DNA from: Lingula anatina
Lineage: Eukaryota; Brachiopoda; Lingulata; Lingulida; Lingulidae
Assembly: GCF_001039355.2 (NCBI RefSeq)
Contig: NW_019775798.1
Coordinates: 1-54,909, forward strand
Length of the DNA: 54,909 nt
Reading direction: 5' to 3'
The position numbers were made by a program, and so were the translations under genes. The notes under the pieces are model-generated. The model saw only the letters and a program-made list of their open reading frames with translations, did no database searches and was not told the origin of the DNA. This document shows positions 46,197 through 54,909 of this stretch, in pieces (the first letter of the stretch is position 1; each line of letters begins with the position of its first letter).

Positions 46197-48230
46197 ATGG
46201 CGACTGCTGCTACAGAATGTGAGGTAAAAGATGAAGATTCAAGCCTGAGAACTGTGATAACTGAGAACTTTGTGAGTTGTCCTATATGCCTTGTGGAGTA
46301 CACAGACCCGACAGATTTGTCATGTAAACATACATTTTGTAAAGGGTGTTTGTCGACTTTAATTTCTGATTTAAAACCAGGAAGTAAGTTTCCCTGTCCG
46401 GTGTGTCAGCGAGAAATAGAAGTGCCTGAGAATGGACTTGAGGGCTTTACTCATAATTTCTTTGTTGAAAGCTTGCAGGACACTGTTCTTAAGACAACTA
46501 ATAAGGCAAAATGCAGCTTTTGTGCCTTGGTGTTCGAATCTGACACAGTAGCAACATCAAAATGCATCACGTGCCATGATTACCTATGTGAGAGATGTTC
46601 TTCATTCCACTGTGGAACACGACTTACGAAAAACCATAAGGTTCTCACTTTCCAACAGATACAAAGTGAAGAGTACCAAAAGGAAATCCAAGAACAGCAG
46701 GTTATTTTCTGTCCCGAACACAGGGACGAACCTCTACGGTACTACTGTATGAAATGCTCGAAACCTGTATGTCGTGATTGCAAGATCTTAAGTCACGATG
46801 ATCACAAGTTTACAACTTTGTCAACAGCTTCTGAAAATGTTAGCGGTCAATTGCAGGCAAGATTAGATAAACTGGGGACAGAAGACGAAACTATAGAAGA
46901 GGCAATTGAGAAAGTGGACCGAATAATACAATGTTTTCAGGAAAACAAAGAATACGTTCAGTTAGAGATTTCACAAAGAGCAGATCATCTATGTCAATTA
47001 GTGCGCCAAAAAGAACAAATCCTTCTTCATGACTTAGATCAGACGTTTTCTGCTCAGATGAAAAACTTAAATATATCCCACGATTATTTCAGCAGCTTAT
47101 CTTCCACCATTAAGAGTGCTGTAAATGTAGTGGGAAACACGTTGAAACGAGGTGTCCCGGTAGAGATCCTCATGTTAGAGCATCAGTTAAGAAATAGACT
47201 AGAGGAGCTACAGCACACAAGAGCCGAAACCGAAATACCCAAAGAATTAAAACTCGCATTAAATACCAACCAAGATGTTGACCAAGATATATTGAGAGGG
47301 GCTGGCATTGGACAAATTCACGAAGAATGGAGAGAGAGTCGCCTGTATGAGCAAGACACCTCCGAGTCCACTTGTGAAAGTGATGACCAGGCTTCAAACT
47401 CAGCATCACCGGTGCCTCAGTCTGAGGGTGAGTGCGTTCTAGAGTTTGATACTGGATGTACAAGACCAGTGGGCATCTCAGTAAGTCCATCTGGAGACTA
47501 TGTTACGGTCCACGACAAGGCAGGGAAGCTGAATGTTTTTAGTTCAAATGGCACGCTTAAGACATCCATTACCAGTGTTTCAGGTACCAAACTGCAGTTC
47601 CCCGTAGGAATATGTCACTTCCCTGATGGCAGAGTGATTGTGTCTGATAATGGCAATAACAAGCTTTTTATGTTGTCATCACAATGGGAAGTGCTCCAAA
47701 CGACTTGTGTCCAGGAACCATGGGGTGTGGCTCTTAACGACAATTATTCGGAGGTTGCTGTTGCACATATGGGGACGGAAGGGGCGATACGTTTGTACGA
47801 CATTGACAGAGAAAGAATAGCATTGACTGCTGATCATGAAATAAATTCTTACAATGGGACACCAATATTCGATGAACCATATAAGGTGGCATATATGAAA
47901 AACGGTTGTATTATTGCCTGTGATGATAAAGAAAGGAAGGTCCATATTCTGACCCCAGCTGGTGAGCCACTGTATCAGTACGCATGGCCTGATTACAACC
48001 TAGGTCCACCGTATGGGGTCTGTGTTGATGCATATGACAACATACTGGTTACAGATAATGCTAACCACTGCATACACTGTGTATCCCCAGATGGAAAGTT
48101 CATCCAGTACATAGCAACCGAAGCTGATGGACTATGTGACCCATGGGCATGTACCATCAACCAGGATGGAGATCTTGTGGTAACAGAAGAAAACGGGAAA
48201 GTGAAAGTTTTTTGTTATTTGGAAAAGTAG
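46197..48230 (+). CDS. TRIM protein 2: tandem paralog of TRIM 1
   Basis: 677 residues in one exon, same domains as TRIM 1 at the same positions, with all RING (CPIC, CKHTFCKGC, CPVC) and B-box ligands kept. It is 10 residues shorter because the linker before the propeller lacks a Pro/Lys-rich piece. The RING and coiled coil are close to identical between paralogs, including over 100 bases with no difference around 42715-42815 / 47085-47185. B-box 1 and several propeller loops differ clearly (SDSDNNTMFMLSTQ against SDNGNNKLFMLSSQ). A likely E3 ligase with altered target choice; that role is inferred. Confidence 0.93.
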   Translation: MATAATECEVKDEDSSLRTVITENFVSCPICLVEYTDPTDLSCKHTFCKGCLSTLISDLKPGSKFPCPVCQREIEVPENGLEGFTHNFFVESLQDTVLKTTNKAKCSFCALVFESDTVATSKCITCHDYLCERCSSFHCGTRLTKNHKVLTFQQIQSEEYQKEIQEQQVIFCPEHRDEPLRYYCMKCSKPVCRDCKILSHDDHKFTTLSTASENVSGQLQARLDKLGTEDETIEEAIEKVDRIIQCFQENKEYVQLEISQRADHLCQLVRQKEQILLHDLDQTFSAQMKNLNISHDYFSSLSSTIKSAVNVVGNTLKRGVPVEILMLEHQLRNRLEELQHTRAETEIPKELKLALNTNQDVDQDILRGAGIGQIHEEWRESRLYEQDTSESTCESDDQASNSASPVPQSEGECVLEFDTGCTRPVGISVSPSGDYVTVHDKAGKLNVFSSNGTLKTSITSVSGTKLQFPVGICHFPDGRVIVSDNGNNKLFMLSSQWEVLQTTCVQEPWGVALNDNYSEVAVAHMGTEGAIRLYDIDRERIALTADHEINSYNGTPIFDEPYKVAYMKNGCIIACDDKERKVHILTPAGEPLYQYAWPDYNLGPPYGVCVDAYDNILVTDNANHCIHCVSPDGKFIQYIATEADGLCDPWACTINQDGDLVVTEENGKVKVFCYLEK

Positions 48231-48259
48231 AATGTTGATATTTACAATTACATTGAATG

Positions 48260-48283
48260 CATATATATATATATATATATATG
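48260..48283. repeat. TA microsatellite
   Basis: TA run just after the stop of TRIM gene 2. Confidence 0.85.
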
Positions 48284-48379
48284 TAAAAAATACAAAAAGA
48301 TGGTCTTGTGGGAACAATTAGAGGTATACCATGGGTTATTACATTTTGGTTATTATTTTTGACAGTTATGTATTGTTTT

Positions 48380-48518
48380 GGTTACCGTTTATTCGTTTGG
48401 TTGTTTGACTGTTAGCAGCTTCAAGCAAAAGGTAATGAACGGATTTTGATGAAAATTTTAGAATATGTTACAAATGAACCTACTAAGAACTGTTTATATT
48501 TTGGTGATGATGCATAAT

Positions 48519-48557
<39 letters not shown>

Positions 48558-48960
48558 TCTATAAGTAGCTATTCAAGTCAAAAAGTGGTGAACGGATTTT
48601 GATGAATTTTCAAGATAGGTCAGAAATAGTTCAAGGAATGTATGATTCAATTTTGGTGATGGTGCGTTAATTAAGCGATTAATTATTGATGCTTAGTTAA
48701 TTCAGTCAAAACGCAATGAACGGAGCTTTGATGAAATTTTCAAGGTAGGCGACAAATGGGCCACAGAAGTAGTTATTGGATTTTGGTGGTAATTCATTAA
48801 TTAATTATATATTAATTATTTCAAAATTAATTTTTAAGGATAGGTTACAAATAAAAAGGAAAGAAATTATTACATTTTGGTGATGCTCCACTTATTAATT
48901 AATGGTTAATTATAAGTTGATTAACCTTAAATGTATTAATTACTCCATGGTTTTTTGTAA
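48380..48960 (+). repeat. Diverged tandem array of about 115-150-base units
   Basis: Four or so units with AATGAACGGATTTTGATGAA, ATTTTCAAGATAGG and ATTTTGGTGATG, separated by ATTTA or TTAATTAA runs. Related to the dispersed repeat at 32935 and 23642. Confidence 0.7.
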
Positions 48961-50950
48961 TTCGGTTATTTGTTTTGTCGGGGGTCTGCACTCTTTGCAA
49001 GCTTTTGTGTGAATTTGGAATTGTAACATTCCAAAATTACCTCCAAACTCCAAAATTTATCTTTACTGCTTTTTAGTACAATTCATTCGATGCAGTAGTG
49101 CATATAATATGCTTAATGTACTTGTAAATATATGAATATTGAGAACAAAGTTGTGCAAGGTGAATTTCGCGAGGAAACTTAGTTTTGGAGTGTTAGTTTG
49201 TTAAGTGTTGTTAGAACAAAAGTGACCATAGCCTAATAGGCTGGCATAGCAAATATAAATCTGGAATTGTGGCTTTTAGTTTTAATTTAGATTAGTTTAT
49301 TGAAGGGAATCTTAGTTTTATTTTTGAACGTTATCTGGATATTCAAATTTGTAGCTGGTAGCCTACTTAGATTTTTTTGTATGTGCATGAAGGAGTTGTT
49401 GCAGTATGTGACGTTGTTGTGTTTATTATTTTAGTTAAGCTACTTTATGTTGTTTAATTTATATGAATAATTACCGTATGTGCCTGCATTTTTGTATAAT
49501 GTAAATGAAGTGCGGGACTGCTATTAAGTGCGAGACTCCGGAGAACATGAGCTGATGCAACACGTGTGTGTGGACAGTGTGTAACACTTTTACAGTACAA
49601 GAACTGTACTTTATTAAGTGTACTTTGTGATGGGCAATGCCAAAAAGCCATGGGACAGTTGCACGATTCCGTGAATGCATTATTAAAGCATATTTGTATG
49701 TTGCATTGAGCAACAGAGGTGAACAAACCTCGTGACAGTGACTTACAAGTGTGCAATACCATAGCACGTGCGGATTGACAGACAGTAAAATAGGATCACG
49801 TCTTACACAAGTTAGGACGCAATATGATGGCCCAAGAGTACAGAATTCTCCTAGGAGCACGACACTCATTTAGTGACAGAGAGGCACACTATCGGCAGGA
49901 TCGTTCAGCAGATTGGGACCCTGAAAACGGTGACATTGTGCTTTCAAACTTTCTACGAACCAGTTAGAATTGAACTGCACAGGGTATTTGACAAATGTTA
50001 AAGTTTATGCAGCATGTTAGTATTAGTTAGTGAATGTAGTGTATGTTAGCTGTTTATAATATATTGTATTCGTAGTTGAATTCGTTGTTTGTGTTTTTTT
50101 ATGTTCGGGCTGCTTCGGTCCGTAACAAGTACCATATCAGAAAAAAATTCATTACACAATACGCGTAGAAATAACATGCTGTAATGTATTTACGGCAAAT
50201 GTCCACCTCTGTATAAAGTTAAATTCTTCAGTCCTCCTCATTTTAAAACATCAATTTATTAAAGTATGATTGTTTTGCAACAACCAATTTTTATATGTTC
50301 CTTATTGGCTGTAAAAATTAAAATAATTAAAAACGATGGACAGTTATGGCAACGGAAGGTAATAGCCTCACAACAATCAAATTATAGTAATCCAAAGTCA
50401 TTTTACAACTTAATTTTAACCCTTTAAAGTAAGCTGCAAAATTATTAAAAATGACGTCGCATGTTGGCCTACGTGAGCCAGGTCTTGGATAGGAATGGAA
50501 GTTGTCTACAGGCATATGAAACATATGTAATAAAGAAAGTCTTTCTATAGATTTTATATCACTTTCTTTAAACGTGCCATCACCCAAAAAGCAATGAAGG
50601 AGAAACGATATGTTAGGATTTTTTCCTCATAAATGCAGAAATATGTTACCGTGTTATGAGGTAAAGCTGCCGCATAAAATGCACTGGGATGAATTTTTCT
50701 GATTCGAGCTGATGACGAAACAGCAGTGATTTCGGTGAGATAATTGTGCTGTCGATTCCTAACAGTTCTGCCTGACCTGAGCAGCTTTCAACACCGTTTT
50801 AAACATCTCAATTATGCTACATTGCGGTGCCAGTATTTTTCTTTTCTTTCTTTTTTTAAGACTTACTTGTGATTTTTATCAGCAAAGAAGAAAAACAATA
50901 CCTTCGTACTGGTCCATCGTAGTTAGGGTTTCATAGCTCTTAAAAATACT
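48961..50950. other. Mostly unassigned stretch
   Basis: No gene I recognise. ORFs on the minus strand (49454-49869, 50327-50587) have no known domain. Confidence 0.45.
49824..49967 (+). CDS. Small unrecognised ORF (47 codons)
   Basis: ATG ATG start; residues include SFSDREAHYRQDRSADW and a clean TAG end. The composition is protein-like, but there is no known domain, and no splice or promoter evidence. May be chance or a remnant of a mobile element. Confidence 0.15.
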   Translation: MMAQEYRILLGARHSFSDREAHYRQDRSADWDPENGDIVLSNFLRTS

Positions 50951-51708
50951 CCATATGTGAAAGCATGTCGTACTAAATCCGTCGGTGATCGGGCAACGGT
51001 GTCGGTTTGGTCACTGTCTCTCCCTCCCCTAATCCAAATTATGCTCTCTTTCAGCGTGGGTACGATTTCCCGCGTTGTTCGTGTTGTCATGAGCTGTCTT
51101 CATGATGATCCTGCATGCCAGACGAAGCGCCGTCTCCACTTTCGCCCTTTGGCTACGGCTTATTACGGCCCTCGCTCATTGCCTTGTGATTTCATTTCAA
51201 AGAGAGGTCTTCTTAAAACGCCACCGGTAAAGCCTTGTCTTTCTTGATGCACTTCTGCCGCCTGCGGTGCTTCGACAATTTTTATCCCATTTTTTCCCTA
51301 CGCGCTGTGTTCTCCAGTTGCAGTAAAATTTATTGGGCTATTATTTCCATTACTTTGCCTTGGTTAAATACATTGAAATGATGTCACTTTCGCTCTCCTT
51401 TTCCTTTGCATAATGATGCTGTGTTGATCTGTTTCTGGAGATGTTTCAGAGAGTGTGCAAGTTTTCCTGCCTTTTGGGTTCTGTTAGCATATGTGTAAGT
51501 AATATCATCCTCCGTTATTGGACATGCTGGCCAGTTGCAAATGTCGTTTAATTGCGCGGTGTCAAATGATTAAGTGTCTCGGACCACAGGTAAAGCGGGT
51601 TGCTCTGCGTGCGGACCAAGATCTAATTAACATAATGTGCTGGGTTCACGGTGCAGACAGTGAGACTGACATTTCGGACGCGTATGTGGCTGCACTAGTC
51701 ACCGTTTC

Positions 51709-51712
<4 letters not shown>

Positions 51713-51739
<27 letters not shown>
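51713..51739. repeat. Poly-T run
   Basis: About 27 T. The sequence from 50.95 to 52.4 kb has no gene I recognise; an ORF at 50957-51247 matches no family I know. Confidence 0.85.
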
Positions 51740-51744
<5 letters not shown>

Positions 51745-52424
51745 AAGCTCCTTGTACGTTTTGAGGCAGGGCAAACAGAAGGTGTGTGCACAAGACCAAG
51801 CGTTTTGGAAGAAGAGCTCCTTAAAATTAAACTGGAAAATTGCTTCAAAACTTTGGTAAATGTACCGGTACAACACTAATAACAGATGTTAGACTTGTCG
51901 TTTTATTCGTTTACATGTAGCTTATACGTTACACGTTGCTTATATGAATTCACGAATCCGGCGGATGACTGGGTGAACGTTTACGATTGGTGCGGTCAAA
52001 TTAATTTGAACACGATATTGTAGATATCGTGCTTTATTGAATATAAATATAACTCTGTATAGGTATAATTATGGCACGCATGCTTCTGGCATATTCAATG
52101 CCCAGGGCTCTACTGATGATTAATATTAATGTCAGCGTGTGTGCCGGTTGCTTGCATCAATATAACAATTGACGCAATAGAACCACGGTATTACTTCGTT
52201 TAATAAGCATGCGCTGCGAGTCCAAACGTCCGACTCCCATCTAATCAGGTAATATCATATATAGAAACGTATGTTTGCATAGAAATGATCCTCTTAATAT
52301 TTAATATAAAGCAGTTGGTTTTCCGGGGTTCGACTGTGTCCATGCTATATGTCTGGTAATTTTGTCCATATGCTTACCCGGTATATAGGCTACAGAGAGA
52401 GAAAGAGAGAGAGAGAGAGACTTA

Positions 52425-52648
52425 CACCCCATTTCCATAGATTTTTAGATCGATCTATCCCTGGGGGAGTCTCACTAGATTACTGTCAGCTTGGCCGGCT
52501 TAAGCGTCTGTCCCGCCTACTAAAAGCTGTAAGGGGGTAATTAACTATGGTGTCCGCTCGGCTGACTGCAATTTAGCCTGAACCCCCAGGGAGTTAGGTC
52601 GATCTAAAACTTAATCTTTAGATCGATCTAAATCTCTGGGAAAGCATC
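52425..52648 (+). mobile_element. MITE family M1, copy C (224 bp)
   Basis: CACCCCATTTCCATAG at left and the complement of GATGCTTTCCCAGAG at right, with the inner TAGATCGATCTA motif. CTTA duplicated at 52421-52424 and 52649-52652. A GA microsatellite lies just to the left. Confidence 0.8.
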
Positions 52649-52784
52649 CTTAAAAATAATTTTAAAAATAGTGCAATCGCTTCTTATTAAGGGAATGCAT
52701 TTTACATATTCACACTGACGAAGGTCCAGGATAATAGGTGCCAATTTTTGTCATTTAATGCTTTCTGTTAGAGGTCAACACAAT

Positions 52785-52998
52785 GACCCCATTTCCAGAG
52801 ATTAGATCGATCTACTTTAGATCGACCTAACTCCCTTGGTGTTCACGCTAAATAGCTGTCAGCCGAGCGGACACGAAAGTTAATTACCCCTTTACAGCTT
52901 GTAGTAGGCGGGACGGACATTTAAGCCGGATTATCTGACAGTAATCCAGTGAGACTCCCCGCGGGGATAGATCGATCTAAAAGCTCTGGGAATACAGC
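52785..52998 (-). mobile_element. MITE family M1, copy D (214 bp), inverted
   Basis: Reverse complement of copy A at the same length, 136 bases from copy C in opposite orientation. CAAT duplicated at 52781-52784 and 52999-53002. Confidence 0.85.
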
Positions 52999-53493
52999 CA
53001 ATGTAACCGTGCAATGGCATTTCACACCACATTGTAATCATGTCGATGTTTCAGCTGTGATGGCGGTGACGCACGTTGCACCTGGTACACAACTCATCAT
53101 ATTAAAGTTACGCTTATAGTGGATAAAACGCCACACACAGATCTAGGAAGAAGGGGGGGGGGGGGTACGGGTTTTATTGACTTAAAGTCCCCAGAAAGTT
53201 TACTGCTCTTTAAGGCAGCTTCCAAGGAGAGTTGACTCTGTTGACAACGCCAAGGAAAAAAATCGAGGTAAGCGGCCTTTTAAATTCTTAGTGAAAACAA
53301 CACTAGTACTTTGTCTCACTCGGTATCTGTAACGTTGGTATCCAAGATCGCATTCACAACGAGTTGAGCCATGGCTTTACAAATCCTGGAACTAAATATG
53401 GCGGACGTGCATGAAAGAAAAACCGCCTAATCTTTTAATAGTCTCTCACACACCTCCCCATTTGTCGTCCCAATGGAGCCGAAATTTAATGAA

Positions 53494-53497
<4 letters not shown>

Positions 53498-53533
<36 letters not shown>
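53498..53533. repeat. ATT microsatellite
   Basis: About 12 ATT units. The following 53.58-53.78 kb is rich in AACATT/AACGTT motifs and may be another repeat; no gene seen. Confidence 0.85.
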
Positions 53534-53534
<1 letters not shown>

Positions 53535-54280
53535 TGCGTAACAGGGACCAAAATGAATGTAAACGTCTGCTGATGAGCCCTGCTAACGCATAACATTTTA
53601 AAAACATTTCAAAAAGGTAGACACTGTAACATTTCTGCATAACTTTTCAATAATTTTATTCAAAGATCTTTATAACGTTCCTTAAACGTTATGTTGAAAA
53701 CTTTATACATAACATTTGGATAACATTTTCAAAATGTTGTCGCTTAAACATTTTATGCACAATATTTTAACAGACCTCAGCTGACTGTTTGATACGCCAG
53801 CTCTAACCACGATTCCTTAATCTAACGCCTACATGTAACTAATGCAAATGTGAACCGACGACCTAGGGTATTCAATCCAACCGTCTTTAACTTAGACCCA
53901 TCAAGCCACCATGAGATGTTTTTTTTTCTTGGTCTGTCATAGATATTCAACCTAATCTTAGTGGAATAATTAAATGTTTTATTTTGCATTTAATTTGCTA
54001 AATTTGCAAGAAAAGGCAAAAGTTATATAAATTAACATTTCTAATTAGAGGAAGCTTTCCTTGTTTCTACACCATTAATTGTTATATGACAGGCTTCTTC
54101 TGACGGTTATAGTTGAGGTGAGTGGCTGCCTTTCACTAAGTCGATATAGTTATATAATAAGAACATCATTATAAAAAAGTCATATTTACACCAGTCCGAC
54201 TGGCACAGAGCATCCATCAACATCGATTAAGACAAGGGTAAACAAAATATAATACTGTGTTAATTAACCACACGTCCTCA

Positions 54281-54631
54281 TTACTCGTCTGTGCTGCGGT
54301 ACGCTTGGCATCTGTTAGAGAAAAAAAATAATAAAAAATAACTTCCTACTGATTTTTGAAATAACACTGGAATAAACAATCCTACTGACGTGAAACATAA
54401 TCCTAATAACGCCATATACAATTCCATTGACGCCAACGCCAGATACAATCCTACTGACGCCAACGCCAAATATAATCCTACTGACGCGAAATACAATCCC
54501 AATTTCGCCTTCCAATGCGATGTTAAGTCGGTGACTGTAAATATCATTGCATATGCGCATGCCGTCAGCATTAGAATTACGTTATTCAGTCTCCGTAACG
54601 GCTGTGGTAGCTTGCTCAGTGTTATTTCCAT
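54281..54631 (-). CDS. Possible membrane protein exon with a repeat
   Basis: 116-codon minus-strand ORF. It starts MEITLSKLPQPLRRLNNV with a hydrophobic segment (ILMLTACAYAMIFTV), then tandem GLYLALASV repeats encoded by a minisatellite (about 54390-54510) of CCTACTGACGCCAACGCC type. It may be a small multi-pass protein. The repeat could instead be non-coding, and a plus-strand ORF overlaps. Unrecognised. Confidence 0.25.
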   Translation of the reverse strand: MEITLSKLPQPLRRLNNVILMLTACAYAMIFTVTDLTSHWKAKLGLYFASVGLYLALASVGLYLALASMELYMALLGLCFTSVGLFIPVLFQKSVGSYFLLFFFSNRCQAYRSTDE

Positions 54632-54659
54632 CTGTTGCTCAGCAATTGTAGCAATCCAG

Positions 54660-54830
54660 GCACGCGGTCAGGAGACGGCTGTCGAGTGCCACGGCGCCTT
54701 CGAATCAGTTTTCCAATGTTTCCCGAAAATTGATTCAACGAGGACTCGGACTGTGACGAACTTTGAAGAGTTATCTGAAAGAATGGAAAGTTTTTTTTTT
54801 ACTTCTGAAGTGTCTTCTTTAATCTGTTAG
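54660..54830 (+). CDS. Possible exon of a cysteine-containing secreted protein
   Basis: After an acceptor-like GCAATCCAG the plus frame reads TAVECHGAFESVFQCFPKID and then NFEELSERMESFF, ending at TAG. The spaced Cys and amphipathic pattern look coding. It has no start codon nearby and no known family. Only one of this and the minus-strand ORF next to it is likely to be real. Confidence 0.2.
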   Translation, partial: ARGQETAVECHGAFESVFQCFPKIDSTRTRTVTNFEELSERMESFFFTSEVSSLIC

Positions 54831-54909
54831 TAAAACTTGATTGTTAAGTGGACTATGGCATCTCGAGGGCGGAGGGGGGGGGGTGATTTTGAACAATTTA
54901 TTTCTAGGC

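Noticed and set aside
53397-53429. AATATGGCGGACGTGCATG, a YY1-like start with Met-Ala-Asp-Val
   Set aside because: The frame stops after ten codons and no good donor is present.

Overview
This is a window of animal nuclear genome from a draft assembly. It holds one 481-base N gap and a few isolated n. The evidence for a metazoan is a FMRFamide-receptor-like GPCR, an Ig-superfamily membrane protein with phase-1 introns, the first exons of RNA polymerase subunit RPB8 (POLR2H), a caspase and two RING/B-box/NHL-type TRIM genes. The mix of a lineage-specific TRIM pair, a long-loop peptide GPCR, a Roc-COR protein and many MITEs suits a marine invertebrate, probably lophotrochozoan. The species cannot be fixed from sequence alone.

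Layout. At 0.5-2.5 kb there is an intronless peptide-type GPCR with a CRE/TATA-like promoter. At 3.9-5.7 kb, minus strand, are three phase-consistent exons of a type I membrane protein (Ig domain, stalk, TM, tail) whose signal-peptide exon is not established. At 7.1-8.1 kb a 260-bp direct repeat brackets an 86-codon ORF, like a miniature LTR element. From 10.1 to 16.1 kb lie exons 1 and 2 of POLR2H; the later exons were not found in the window. At 21.9-32.1 kb is the most notable locus, a plus-strand gene whose splice phases join a helical N-terminal region, a Roc-type P-loop, an acidic linker, a COR domain and a caspase p20 with all visible catalytic residues. The middle of the Roc domain and the caspase p10 were not found; the latter may lie in the gap. 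At 36.3-48.2 kb are two tandem intronless TRIM paralogs that share about 0.5 kb of 5' flank. In the first copy that flank was interrupted by a retroelement 3' end and then by a 4.6-kb inverted-repeat element, which pushed the old promoter region 4.6 kb away. From 48.3 kb onward I see mainly repeats and weak ORFs.

Mobile DNA dominates the rest: a Harbinger-like palindromic MITE in POLR2H intron 1, a Tc1/mariner-derived fold-back in the caspase intron, a 609-bp TIR element inserted into a copy of a dispersed repeat, four copies of a 214-224-bp MITE with 4-bp target duplications, and CAACGTTGA-rich inverted-repeat elements. Several insertions can be read against intact copies elsewhere in the window, so their boundaries are well supported.

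The Roc-COR-caspase and the TRIM E3 ligases are of kinds often used in cell death and innate immunity. That functional link is inference.
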